Shown here: positions 1 through 7,230 of the stretch, in pieces
Position numbering within the stretch: the first letter of the stretch is position 1
Layout of the letters: the number at the start of each line of letters is the position of its first letter
Assembly (NCBI GenBank): GCA_934591705.1
Contig: CAKTPM010000008.1
Span: 1-59,939 of the forward strand
Reading direction: 5' to 3'
Origin: an uncultured Oscillospiraceae bacterium
GTDB lineage: Bacteria; Bacillota; Clostridia; Oscillospirales; Oscillospiraceae
Length of the DNA stretch: 59,939 nt
Notes under the pieces: model-generated
Databases searched by the model: none
What the model saw: only the letters and a program-made list of their open reading frames with translations
What the model was told of the DNA's origin: nothing
Position numbers and translations under genes: made by a program

Positions 1-114
1 ATGATGGACTTCATCAAGAAGGGCGACGACGCCAACGAGGCACTGAAGAAGGCCACCGGCCACTATGGCCAGTGGGATGCCGCGGTCAAGTACATTGACC
101 CCCGTCACGAATAA
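1..114 (+). CDS. C-terminus of a probable Fe-S cluster assembly scaffold (NifU-like) protein, partial
   Basis: An open frame enters from the left edge and stops at 112-114; 37 residues are visible, ending in DPRHE. It lies 17 bp upstream of the GGGtGRT gene with a strong ribosome binding site between them, so the two are probably co-transcribed. In Clostridia the gene before a GGGtGRT gene is commonly a NifU-like scaffold protein, and this polar tail fits one. No cysteine ligand falls in the visible part, so the name rests on neighbourhood only. The ATG at position 1 is an internal codon of a longer gene, not a start. Confidence 0.45.
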   Translation: MMDFIKKGDDANEALKKATGHYGQWDAAVKYIDPRHE

Positions 115-131
115 GGGAGGAGGACGAAGCA

Positions 132-1133
132 ATGGCTCTGTTTGAAAGTTACGAAAGAAGAATCGATAAGATCAACGGCGTCCTCGCGCAGTACGGCATC
201 GGCTCCGTGGAGGAGTGCCGGGAGATGTGCAAGGCCAAGGGCTTTGACCCCTACGAGATCACCAAGGGCATCCAGCCCATCTGCTTTGAGAATGTCTGCT
301 GGGCATACTGCGTGGGCGCTGCCATCGCCATGAAGTCTGGCGCCAAGACCGCCGCCGAGTGCGCCAAGGCCATCGGCATCGGCCTGCAGTCCTTCTGCAT
401 CGACGGCTCCGTGGCCGACGACCGCAAGGTGGGCCTGGGCCACGGCAACCTGGGCGCCATGCTCCTCAGCGAGGACACCAAGTGCTTCGCCTTCCTGGCG
501 GGCCACGAGTCCTTCGCCGCTGCCGAGGGCGCCATCGGCCTGGCAAAGTCTGCCAACAAGGCCCGCAAGGAGCCCCTGCGGGTGATCCTCAACGGCCTGG
601 GCAAGGATGCCGCGCAGATCATCTCCCGCATCAACGGCTTCACCTATGTGCAGACCCAGTTTGACTATTTCACCAGCCAGCTGAACATTGTCCGCGAGAT
701 CCGCTATTCCGAGGGCGAGCGGGCCAATGTCCGCTGCTACGGTGCCGACGATGTCCGCGAGGGCGTGGCTATCATGCACCGTGAGGGCGTGGATGTGTCC
801 ATCACCGGCAACTCCACCAACCCCACCCGCTTCCAGCATCCCGTGGCCGGCACCTATAAGAAGGAGTGCATCGAGCAGGGCAAGAAGTACTTCTCCGTGG
901 CCTCCGGCGGCGGCACCGGCCGTACTCTGCATCCCGACAACATGGCCGCCGGCCCCGCCTCCTACGGCATGACCGACACCATGGGCCGCATGCACTCCGA
1001 CGCTCAGTTCGCCGGCTCCAGCTCCGTCCCCGCCCATGTGGAGATGATGGGCTTCCTGGGCATGGGCAACAATCCCATGGTGGGCGCCACCGTGGCCGTG
1101 GCTGTGGCCTGTGCCGAAGCAATGGCAAAGTAA
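132..1133 (+). CDS. GGGtGRT family protein
   Basis: A 333-residue protein with the signature GGGTGRT at about residues 259-265 followed by LHPDN, which names the GGGtGRT family (Pfam GGGtGRT). It is glycine- and alanine-rich with no signal peptide, so cytoplasmic. The start ATG follows GGGAGGAGG at 115-123. Family members are near-ubiquitous in anaerobic Clostridia and often sit beside a NifU-like Fe-S scaffold gene, as seems to be the case here; no reaction is established. The conserved cysteines near the N-terminus (CREMC, CFENVCWAYC) could bind metal, but that is inference. A strong terminator follows, so this is the last gene of its operon. Confidence 0.9.
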   Translation: MALFESYERRIDKINGVLAQYGIGSVEECREMCKAKGFDPYEITKGIQPICFENVCWAYCVGAAIAMKSGAKTAAECAKAIGIGLQSFCIDGSVADDRKVGLGHGNLGAMLLSEDTKCFAFLAGHESFAAAEGAIGLAKSANKARKEPLRVILNGLGKDAAQIISRINGFTYVQTQFDYFTSQLNIVREIRYSEGERANVRCYGADDVREGVAIMHREGVDVSITGNSTNPTRFQHPVAGTYKKECIEQGKKYFSVASGGGTGRTLHPDNMAAGPASYGMTDTMGRMHSDAQFAGSSSVPAHVEMMGFLGMGNNPMVGATVAVAVACAEAMAK

Positions 1134-1155
1134 TCCACTTTACAGTTATTACGAT

Positions 1156-1189
1156 AAAAGACACACGCCAATTTTGGCGTGTGTCTTTT
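1156..1189. terminator. Intrinsic terminator after the GGGtGRT gene
   Basis: A perfect 14-bp stem (AAAAGACACACGCC with its complement) closes a six-base loop and carries A and T runs on either side, so it can stop transcription in both directions. It separates the GGGtGRT operon from the leftward small-gene set that ends at 1202. Confidence 0.9.
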
Positions 1190-1201
1190 CTTGCTTGTGC
1201 C

Positions 1202-1462
1202 CTATAGAATCAGCAAAAGCCCCAGGGCGATCAGGAGCTCCTCATCCGCCTTTTTTTGTAGGAGATACACGAACAGGCCCAGCAGCAGCAGATCCCCGAG
1301 ATCCAGATCGCTGAGCTGCAGGTGGGAGAGCATCTCCCGCACCATGCCTTTTCCGTGGGAGGGCTTGGGCTCCGGCGGGGCACCCGGCGGCGGCAGGGGG
1401 GCGTCCGGGGTCTCTATGGGTACAAAATTCTCCAAAGAGCAGGGTATGTAACGGTCAAACAA
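1202..1462 (-). CDS. Small unknown protein with a hydrophobic leucine-rich tail
   Basis: About 86 residues if started at the TTG at 1462, which overlaps the upstream stop codon by 8 bases and has a GGAAGG/GGTGGG stretch before it; translational coupling is likely. The first half is proline-rich. The C-terminal 35 residues alternate D/E with runs of leucine (DLDLGDLLLLGLFVYLL, then ELLIALGLLLIL), which looks like one or two short membrane or membrane-surface helices. Similar acidic-leucine tails occur in uncharacterised clostridial proteins. A longer frame reaches 1516 but would overlap the neighbour heavily. Function unknown. Confidence 0.55.
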   Translation of the reverse strand: MFDRYIPCSLENFVPIETPDAPLPPPGAPPEPKPSHGKGMVREMLSHLQLSDLDLGDLLLLGLFVYLLQKKADEELLIALGLLLIL

Positions 1463-1811
1463 GATCCCACCCGCCTTCCGCCAGAAATTGATGCGCGATG
1501 TGAATGACCCGGGCAATCTTCACGGCCCGGTCGATCTTCTCCTGCTTTTGCGGACGAAGATAGGGGCGCAGGGCGTAGAGAAGCTGCGTGGAGCTGCTGC
1601 CGCCGGCGGTTATTTTCTGCAAAAGCGGCAAAAAGCGGGCCAGCAGGGAAGGGTCTATGTCCGGCTTGGCGGCGTCCCGGGAGGCATCCGTCCGGGACTC
1701 GGATCGGGGCGGGGCATGCTCTTGGGAGAGCTGCTGCGCCAGCCCCATAATGGCTTTCATGGCGTCCGGATCGCCCAGAAGCGCATTGAGTTTTTCTTCC
1801 ATGTTTTCCAT
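1455..1811 (-). CDS. Small unknown protein (118 aa)
   Basis: The protein begins MENMEEKLNALLGDPDAM and has a helical first 30 residues, a polar charged linker (about residues 31-55) and a C-terminal helical half ending GGWDLV. There is no signal peptide, metal motif or recognised catalytic motif. It is the middle gene of three small leftward genes with 21 bp upstream and an 8-bp overlap downstream. The N-terminal pattern (LLxDPDAMKxIMxLAQ) recurs in uncharacterised clostridial proteins. I cannot assign a function. Confidence 0.65.
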   Translation of the reverse strand: MENMEEKLNALLGDPDAMKAIMGLAQQLSQEHAPPRSESRTDASRDAAKPDIDPSLLARFLPLLQKITAGGSSSTQLLYALRPYLRPQKQEKIDRAVKIARVIHIAHQFLAEGGWDLV

Positions 1812-1832
1812 ACGATCCTCCGCCGGGTGCCT

Positions 1833-2072
1833 TTATGAATCCAGCTGCTGCGCCAAGCGCTGCAAAAGCGCCTTGCCGTCCGGTGCGGCCATGACCTGCT
1901 TGAGCATAGCCGCCATCTCCCCATAGCTGCCCTGCTCCCCCTGCTGGGTGGCGTGCTGCAGTTGTGCGGCGTCCAGGCGCCCTATCAGCCGCTGTCCGTC
2001 TGCGGAGGATGCCAGCTGCTGCACCAGCTGCGGGTTCTGCCGGAGCTTTTCGATGATCTGCATGAGTTCCAT
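1833..2072 (-). CDS. Small unknown helical protein (79 aa)
   Basis: A glutamine-rich, entirely helical small protein without membrane segments. The ATG at 2072 follows GGAGGTGG. It is the first of three small leftward genes. Repeated short patterns (LVQQLASSADGQRLIGRL and LKQVMAAPDGKALLQRL) look like two copies of one roughly 25-residue helical unit, each with a D-G-x-x-L-L/I-x-R-L core. The gene begins just after the nth terminator; a CATATACT stretch in that gap resembles the -10 element of sporulation sigma-E promoters, which is only suggestive. Function unknown. Confidence 0.65.
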   Translation of the reverse strand: MELMQIIEKLRQNPQLVQQLASSADGQRLIGRLDAAQLQHATQQGEQGSYGEMAAMLKQVMAAPDGKALLQRLAQQLDS

Positions 2073-2111
2073 GTTTCCACCTCCCTATGCAAGTATATGA
2101 GCAAAAGAAAA

Positions 2112-2136
2112 AAGATGTGCCGGGCAGGCACACCTT
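2112..2136 (-). terminator. Terminator of nth
   Basis: Read leftwards, a stem of about 10 bp with one mismatch around a five-base loop is followed by TTTTTTC. It lies 27 bp past the nth stop codon and isolates the three small genes downstream. Confidence 0.8.
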
Positions 2137-2162
2137 TCGCATATTCTTTTGGAGAAGGCACC

Positions 2163-2792
2163 TCATAGCTTCTTTTTGCACAGCGTCTCCAGGGGGCAGC
2201 CCTCGCACTTGGGGGCCCGGGCAGTACACCACTCCCGGCCGAAGAGCACCATGCGGTGGCAAAAGTCGCTGGATTCCTCCGGCGGAATGGCGGCGCGGAG
2301 CTGCTGCTCCACCTTCAGGGGATCCTTGCTGCCGTCGGTGATGCCCAGGCGGCCGGTGATGCGGATGCAGTGGGTATCGCAGACATAGCCCTCCCGGCCG
2401 TAGACATCGCCGAGGATGAGGTTGGCGGTCTTCCGGCCCACGCCGGGCAGGGACAAAAGCTCCTCCATGGTGCCGGGCACCCTGCCGTCGAAGCGCTCCA
2501 GCAGCATTTTGGCGCTCGCCACGATGTCCCGGGCCTTGGCCCGCCAGAAGCCGCAGGAATGGACATATTCCCCCACCTCCTCCGGTGTGGCGGCGGCAAT
2601 GGCCTCCAGGGTGGGGAACCGGGCATAGAGGGCGGGGGTCACCAGGTTGACCCGGGCGTCCGTACACTGGGCGCTGAGACGCACGGCGAACAGCAGCTCA
2701 TAGTCCTTTTCATATTGCAGCGAGCACAGGGCGTCCGGATAGACCTCCTTGAGCTTATCGATGATGGCCTGGGTATTCTTCTTTACGCGCAT
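2163..2792 (-). CDS. nth: Endonuclease III
   Basis: DNA glycosylase/AP lyase that removes oxidised pyrimidines in base-excision repair. The 209-residue protein carries the helix-hairpin-helix LPGVGRKTAN with the catalytic lysine, the catalytic aspartate in CDTH, and a complete [4Fe-4S] site C-x6-C-x2-C-x5-C near the C-terminus. An upstream GTG at 2804 is in frame, but the ATG at 2792 has the well-placed AGAGGTG, so it is preferred. It is transcribed divergently from rarA from overlapping promoters, so two genome-maintenance genes share one control region. Confidence 0.95.
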   Translation of the reverse strand: MRVKKNTQAIIDKLKEVYPDALCSLQYEKDYELLFAVRLSAQCTDARVNLVTPALYARFPTLEAIAAATPEEVGEYVHSCGFWRAKARDIVASAKMLLERFDGRVPGTMEELLSLPGVGRKTANLILGDVYGREGYVCDTHCIRITGRLGITDGSKDPLKVEQQLRAAIPPEESSDFCHRMVLFGREWCTARAPKCEGCPLETLCKKKL

Positions 2793-2815
2793 GGGGGAAA
2801 TCACCTCTTTTCGAC

Positions 2816-2857
2816 ATTATATCAACAGTTGCGGAAAAAAGCAATCGGTGGTATAAT
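2816..2857. promoter_or_regulatory. Overlapping divergent sigma-A promoters for nth and rarA
   Basis: Rightward: TTGCGG (2829-2834), 17-bp spacer, TATAAT (2852-2857), leading to rarA. Leftward: TTGCTT (complement of 2839-2844), 17-bp spacer, TATAAT (complement of 2816-2821), leading to nth. The two promoters interleave, so RNA polymerase should occupy only one at a time. Confidence 0.8.
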
Positions 2858-2884
2858 ATTGCAGCGAAAGGGGGAGGTGAGTCC

Positions 2885-4147
2885 ATGCAGCCCTTGGCAG
2901 ACGCGATCCGACCGCAGACATTAGACGAAATAGCCGGACAAAAGCACCTTTTGGGGGAGAAGGGTCTCCTGCGCCGCCTCATTGAAAGCGGCACTGAGGC
3001 CAATATGATCTTCTACGGCCCCCCCGGCACCGGCAAGACCACCGTGGCCAACATCATTGCCAAGCGGACGCAGAAGGCCCTCTACCGCCTCAATGCCACC
3101 ACCGCCGGGCTCCAGGATATCAAGGCCGTCATCGCCGATGTGGACACCATGCTGGCCCCCAACGGTGTGCTGCTCTATTTAGACGAGATCCAGTATTTCA
3201 ATAAAAAGCAGCAGCAGAGCTTGCTGGAGTTTTTAGAGAGCGGCAAGATCACCATGATCGCCAGCACCACGGAGAACCCCTATTTTTACATCTATAACGC
3301 CCTTTTGTCCCGCAGCACCGTTTTTGAGTTCAAGCCCTTGACAGCGGAGGATGCCCTGCCCGCCGTGGAGCGGGCCCTGGCGTACCTTAAGGCCCACAGC
3401 CACCTGCCCCTCTCCTGGGAGCCGGAGGTGCCTATGACCGTGGCCGCCGCCTGCGGCGGCGATGTCCGCAAGGCCATCAACGCCGTGGAGCTCTTGTCCC
3501 AATCCGCCTTGCCGGCCGACGGGGGCACCAAGCTGACAAGGGAAGATGCTTTACAGCTTACGCAGCGCAGCGCCATGCGCTACGACCGGGACGGTGATGA
3601 CCACTTCGACCTGCTCTCGGCCCTGCAAAAGTCCATCCGGGGCTCTGACCCGGACGCCGCCGTCTATTATTTGGGGCGGCTCTTGACGGCGGGGGATCTG
3701 CTTTCGCCCTGCCGCCGGCTTTTGGTCATTGCTGCGGAGGATGTGGGCCTTGCCTATCCCCAGGCCATCGCCGTCACCAAGGCATGCGTGGACGCAGCAC
3801 TGCAGGTAGGGCTGCCGGAGGCCCGGCTGCCCTTGGCGGAGGCCGCCATCCTCCTGGCCACGGCCCCAAAATCCAACAGCGCCCACAACGCCATCATCGC
3901 CGCCATGGCGGACATTGAGCGCGGCGCCATGGGGGATATTCCCCGGCACCTGCAGAATGTCCATGCGGACAGCACCGGCGCCGAGAAGGGCCCCGGCTAC
4001 AAATATCCCCACAACTACCCCAACCACTATGTGCCGCAGCGCTATCTGCCGGAGAGCTTGGGCGACCGGCACTATTACACCTACGGCGAGAACAAAACCG
4101 AGCAGGCGGCCAAGCACTACTGGGACGCCGTGAAGAAGGGGGGCTGA
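2885..4147 (+). CDS. rarA: Replication-associated recombination protein A (RarA/MgsA AAA+ ATPase)
   Basis: A 420-residue AAA+ ATPase acting at stalled replication forks. The Walker A GPPGTGKT is at about residues 45-52, the Walker B LLYLDEIQ near 100, and sensor 1 follows in STTENP. The C-terminal half holds the helical and tetramerisation region typical of RarA/WRNIP1. The ATG follows GGAGGTGAG. It leads a rightward string of DUF951, a micro membrane protein and a Dabb-domain gene with gaps of only a few bases, ending at a terminator at 4731. RuvB, the other AAA+ fork-processing ATPase of this window, lacks the Q-rich Walker B context seen here. Confidence 0.95.
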   Translation: MQPLADAIRPQTLDEIAGQKHLLGEKGLLRRLIESGTEANMIFYGPPGTGKTTVANIIAKRTQKALYRLNATTAGLQDIKAVIADVDTMLAPNGVLLYLDEIQYFNKKQQQSLLEFLESGKITMIASTTENPYFYIYNALLSRSTVFEFKPLTAEDALPAVERALAYLKAHSHLPLSWEPEVPMTVAAACGGDVRKAINAVELLSQSALPADGGTKLTREDALQLTQRSAMRYDRDGDDHFDLLSALQKSIRGSDPDAAVYYLGRLLTAGDLLSPCRRLLVIAAEDVGLAYPQAIAVTKACVDAALQVGLPEARLPLAEAAILLATAPKSNSAHNAIIAAMADIERGAMGDIPRHLQNVHADSTGAEKGPGYKYPHNYPNHYVPQRYLPESLGDRHYYTYGENKTEQAAKHYWDAVKKGG

Positions 4148-4149
4148 GC

Positions 4150-4338
4150 ATGGACCTGCAGCTGCATGATGTGATCGAAGGGAAAAAGCCCCACCCCTGC
4201 GGCGGCTGCCGCTGGGAGATCCTGCGGGTGGGCATGGATATCAAGCTCAAGTGCCTGGGCTGCGGCCATGAGGTGATGCTGCCCCGCCGCAAGGCAGAAA
4301 AACTCATCAAGAGGATCATTCCGAAGGAGGAAGTGTAA
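4150..4338 (+). CDS. DUF951 domain protein
   Basis: A 62-residue protein matching DUF951: KKPHPCGGCRWEILRVGMDIKLKCLGCG, then MLPRRK. It has a C-x2-C pair and a second C-x2-C pair, so it is probably a small zinc-ribbon protein; the typical lysine/arginine-rich end suggests nucleic-acid binding. It starts 2 bases after the rarA stop and is co-transcribed. DUF951 genes in Firmicutes usually lie beside DNA-maintenance genes; no function is proven. Confidence 0.9.
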   Translation: MDLQLHDVIEGKKPHPCGGCRWEILRVGMDIKLKCLGCGHEVMLPRRKAEKLIKRIIPKEEV

Positions 4339-4437
4339 ATGTCTAAGAAGACCCAACGCATCGTTGTCGGCATCGTGGCCCTGCTGCTGTGCGTGCTGAT
4401 GGTGGCCACCCTCATCGTGCCCTACATCGGTCTCTGA
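4339..4437 (+). CDS. 32-residue single-span membrane protein
   Basis: The ATG at 4339 follows the DUF951 stop directly and uses GAAGGAGG as ribosome binding site. The product begins MSKKTQR and continues with about 20 hydrophobic residues (IVVGIVALLLCVLMVATLIV) and a short tail, so it is a single transmembrane segment with a positive cytoplasmic N-terminus. Clostridial genomes often hold such micro-proteins at this place (similar to DUF4044-type). Coding potential is supported by the tight operon spacing and the good ribosome binding site. Confidence 0.7.
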   Translation: MSKKTQRIVVGIVALLLCVLMVATLIVPYIGL

Positions 4438-4442
4438 GCGCC

Positions 4443-4724
4443 ATGAAGCACTACATTATCGCCAAGTTTTTACCGTCGGTGGATCAGGCGGCGCAGCTCC
4501 CGCGCATCCGGGAGATCTTTGCCCAGGCGCCGCAGATCCCCGGCGTACACGGCGCCGAGATACGCACCAACTGCGTGGCCCGGGATAACCGCTGTGACCT
4601 GATGATCGTGCTGGACATGGAGCCGGCGGCCCTGGCGGCCTATGATGCCTCCGCCATGCACCGGGAATGGAAGGAGGAATTCGGTCCGCTCCTGGAGAAA
4701 AAGACCATTTTTGACCACGAATAG
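4443..4724 (+). CDS. Dabb (stress-responsive alpha/beta-barrel) domain protein
   Basis: The 93-residue product has the layout of Dabb-domain ferredoxin-like dimers: an N-terminal strand MKHYIIAKF, a helix, central strands with RCDLMIVLDM, and a histidine-containing helix (MHREWKEEFGPLL). Such proteins are cytoplasmic and of varied or unknown function. It starts 5 bases after the micro-protein and is the last gene of the rarA operon. Confidence 0.8.
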   Translation: MKHYIIAKFLPSVDQAAQLPRIREIFAQAPQIPGVHGAEIRTNCVARDNRCDLMIVLDMEPAALAAYDASAMHREWKEEFGPLLEKKTIFDHE

Positions 4725-4730
4725 CGCACA

Positions 4731-4762
4731 AAAGGACGAGAGAAATCTCGTCCTTTCTCTTT
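4731..4762 (+). terminator. Terminator of the rarA operon
   Basis: AAAGGACGAGA pairs with TCTCGTCCTTT around a GAAA loop and is followed by CTCTTTT. Confidence 0.9.
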
Positions 4763-4821
4763 TAATATGACGCGTTTCGCAGGGGCCGGGGCGTATGCTG
4801 AAGTCAGGGGAGGTGAGGGGC

Positions 4822-5640
4822 GTGGTGATCTACTTGGATCGGGTTTTTCTGGTGAACGCCCTGGTGGACTATCTGCTGCTGGCGGTCTGCGCCCAGCTTG
4901 CCGCTATTCCTCTGCAGCGGTGGCGCTGCGCCCTGGGTGGCTTCCTGGGCGGCCTCTACGCCGCGGCTCTCTACTTGCCCGGTACGGCGTTTCTCGCTCC
5001 GCTGTACTGCAAGCTGCTGGTGGGGATCTGCATGGCCCTCATTAGCTGGGGCGGACATCTGAAGGCCACGGCGCTGTTTCTGCTGAGCTCCTTTGCCCTG
5101 GCGGGAGCCCTGCTGATGCTGCCTGCTGTACCTCCGGGGAAATGGCCACTGCTGCCGCTTTCGGCGGGGGTATTTTACCTGCTCCTGCGGGTGCTCTTTT
5201 GCCGTACACTGCCGCGCCAGGAGCGGCTTTTACCGGTGACGGCGGAAATAGCCGGAAGGGTATTTCGCTTTACAGCACTGCACGATACAGGAAATCGGCT
5301 CTGCGATCCCCTGCAAAGGCCGGTGCTCATCGTGAGCCGCCGGGCCTTGGGAGCGGGCGTGTGGGAGAGAGGCGCCGATGCCTGCACGCTGCTGCAAAGG
5401 CGCTTTCCGGGGCGGGAGCTGCTGTGGCTTTCCTACACCACGGTAAACGGCGCCGGCGCACTGCCGGCAGTACGCTGCGACCGGGTAAGCATCGGCGGCC
5501 GAGTGTGGGAGGGGCTGTATATTGCCCTGTCGGCTGGGGACTTTCCCGGGGAATATCAGGCCCTTTGGGGCGGTGCATGTGAAAGGAGGGCTACCGGTGA
5601 GGATATTTGCATTTCTTTTGGAGCTGCTGAAACGGTATAG
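4822..5640 (+). CDS. spoIIGA: Sigma-E processing peptidase SpoIIGA
   Basis: Membrane aspartic protease that cleaves pro-sigma-E in the mother cell during sporulation. The N-terminal half has about five hydrophobic segments, starting at VIYLDRVFLVNALVDYLLL. The soluble C-terminal half has the protease motif LHDTGNRLCDP with the catalytic aspartate near residue 155. A longer frame begins at 4795, but the GTG at 4822 follows AGGTGAGG and matches the usual family start, giving 272 residues. Its last 44 bases overlap the sigE start, as expected for a protease co-produced with its substrate. No ftsZ lies upstream, unlike the common Firmicutes order. Confidence 0.93.
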   Translation: MVIYLDRVFLVNALVDYLLLAVCAQLAAIPLQRWRCALGGFLGGLYAAALYLPGTAFLAPLYCKLLVGICMALISWGGHLKATALFLLSSFALAGALLMLPAVPPGKWPLLPLSAGVFYLLLRVLFCRTLPRQERLLPVTAEIAGRVFRFTALHDTGNRLCDPLQRPVLIVSRRALGAGVWERGADACTLLQRRFPGRELLWLSYTTVNGAGALPAVRCDRVSIGGRVWEGLYIALSAGDFPGEYQALWGGACERRATGEDICISFGAAETV

Positions 5641-6289
5641 GGCAGATGAGGTACACTACATCGGCGGCAGCGACTCCCTGCCGGCGCCCCTGAGCAGGGA
5701 AGCGGAGGCGGAGGCACTGGCACATCTGGAGGAGCTGAGCGCCCGGCAAAAGCTCATCGAGCACAACCTTCGTCTGGTGGTCTACATAGCCAAGCGCTTT
5801 GACAACACCGGCATCAATATCGAGGACCTCATCTCCATCGGCACCATCGGCCTCATCAAGGCCATCAACACCTTTCGCCCGGACAAAAACATCAAGCTGG
5901 CCACCTACGCCAGCCGCTGCATTGAAAACGAGATCCTGATGTATCTGCGGAAGAACAGCAATACTAAGACCGAGGTCAGCTTGGATGAGCCCTTGAACAC
6001 GGATTGGGACGGAAAGGAGCTGCTTCTCTCCGACATCATGGGCACCGATGAGGATGTGGTGATGCGGCCCATAGAGGAGGATGTGGAGCGGCAGCTCCTG
6101 CACCGCGCCGTGGATAAGCTCACCGAGCGGGAGAAGCGCATCGTATCTATGCGCTTTGGCTTGGGCGGACGCCAGCCACTGACCCAAAAGGAGGTGGCGG
6201 ACGCCCTGGGCATCTCCCAAAGCTACATCTCGCGTCTGGAAAAGCGCATCATGCTGCGGCTGCGCTACGAGATGGCAAAGGCATACTGA
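5597..6289 (+). CDS. sigE: Sporulation sigma factor sigma-E (precursor)
   Basis: Mother-cell-specific sigma-70 factor, 230 residues from the GTG at 5597, which follows GAAAGGAGGG. The pro-sequence is amphipathic and short (about 19-20 residues, MRIFAFLLELLKRYRADEV) before the conserved YIGGS cleavage region; Bacillus has about 27. Region 2 is complete (LRLVVYIAKRF, EDLISIGTIGLIKAINTF, TYASRCIENEILMYLR) and region 4 holds the helix-turn-helix TQKEVADALGISQSYISRLEKR. It overlaps spoIIGA in another frame. sigG, which often follows, is absent; a terminator follows directly. Confidence 0.95.
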   Translation: MRIFAFLLELLKRYRADEVHYIGGSDSLPAPLSREAEAEALAHLEELSARQKLIEHNLRLVVYIAKRFDNTGINIEDLISIGTIGLIKAINTFRPDKNIKLATYASRCIENEILMYLRKNSNTKTEVSLDEPLNTDWDGKELLLSDIMGTDEDVVMRPIEEDVERQLLHRAVDKLTEREKRIVSMRFGLGGRQPLTQKEVADALGISQSYISRLEKRIMLRLRYEMAKAY

Positions 6290-6291
6290 GA

Positions 6292-6327
6292 AAATAGCTG
6301 TAATGGTGAATACCATTACAGCTATTT
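6292..6327. terminator. Bidirectional terminator between sigE and the XRE regulator
   Basis: A perfect 16-bp stem around GAAT begins 3 bases past the sigE stop and ends 2 bases before the stop of the convergent regulator gene. It serves both. Confidence 0.9.
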
Positions 6328-6328
6328 G

Positions 6329-7060
6329 TTATTCAATAGAGGTGTTTGCCGGCCGGTTCACCACCAGCATGTTATAATAGCGCAGCAGGTGGTAATCGTC
6401 CTTGTCCAGCTTGATGCGGCCCAGGAGCTTTTCACCCTCCTCCAGGGGCTCCACGGAGATCAGCGCCTTGAGGGCGATAGGGGCAAAGAAGGGGGAGGAG
6501 CCGATGCCGGACACCAGGCCCACCGCCGGCACATGGTTCTGCAGGGGGTTGAGCATGCAGATATACATCTTTTCCGCGGCATTGATCTGATTGGTGAGCA
6601 CCATGTGGGTGATGGTGTCATAGGATTTCATTTCGCCAACGAAAAGGTGCTGGCAGCGCTCCGGCGTGTCAAAGGAGGCAACACCGGTATAGAGGGTGAC
6701 CTCCGTGATATCGTCCTTCTCCGAATAGGAAAAGTGCAGCAGAGAGCGCACCACCTGGCGGATGCGGCCGTCGAAGTAGTACATATAGGCCAGGGGTTTA
6801 TTGAAGTAGGCGCTTTTGGAGAGCTTGGCATTGTCCCGGAGGACAGGCGGCTGATAGTCGATGAAGTACTTGATGTCCACCTCCAGCGCCTTGGATATCT
6901 CGTAGAGCGTCTCTACATCAATGGTGATGGCGCCGTTCTCGTATTTGGAGAGGGTGGCCTTGCTCTTGTTGATGCGGGCGGAGAACTCCTCGATGGTATA
7001 GCCGCGGCTTTTTCTGTATTTTTTGATGCGCTGACCCACAAAATAGGAGAAAGAATTCAT
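6329..7060 (-). CDS. XRE-family transcriptional regulator
   Basis: A 243-residue protein with an N-terminal Cro/cI helix-turn-helix (residues 1-62: VGQRIKKYRKSRGYTIEEFSARINKSKATLSKYENG). A C-terminal domain of about 170 residues has no motif I recognise. The ATG at 7060 has AGGAGG 8 bases upstream; a GTG 9 bases further up is in frame but badly placed. The C-terminal part is probably an effector or dimerisation domain. It is a monocistronic leftward gene with its own promoter, convergent with sigE. Its target is unknown; the neighbouring oxidoreductase operon is one candidate on proximity only. Confidence 0.88.
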   Translation of the reverse strand: MNSFSYFVGQRIKKYRKSRGYTIEEFSARINKSKATLSKYENGAITIDVETLYEISKALEVDIKYFIDYQPPVLRDNAKLSKSAYFNKPLAYMYYFDGRIRQVVRSLLHFSYSEKDDITEVTLYTGVASFDTPERCQHLFVGEMKSYDTITHMVLTNQINAAEKMYICMLNPLQNHVPAVGLVSGIGSSPFFAPIALKALISVEPLEEGEKLLGRIKLDKDDYHLLRYYNMLVVNRPANTSIE

Positions 7061-7089
7061 TTTTCGCACCTCCTGTTCCCGATATCTCT

Positions 7090-7117
7090 ATTATAGCACG
7101 CTTTTCCCGGTAGTCAA
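7090..7117 (-). promoter_or_regulatory. Promoter of the XRE regulator
   Basis: Leftward TTGACT (complement of 7112-7117), 16-bp spacer, TATAAT (complement of 7090-7095), 30 bp before the start codon. Confidence 0.75.
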
Positions 7118-7172
7118 TTATGAGTTTCTAAAAATGAAACAAAAATTTCTCGATATGGGATAATAGACAATA

Positions 7173-7207
7173 AAACCGTCCGATACCCTTGCGATATCGG
7201 ACGGTTT
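7173..7207 (-). terminator. Terminator of the 2-oxoacid oxidoreductase operon
   Basis: A 13-bp perfect stem around a nine-base loop, followed leftwards by TTTTATT. It lies 24 bp past the gamma-subunit stop. Confidence 0.9.
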
Positions 7208-7230
7208 GTGGGATTTTTTCTTGAGAAGAA

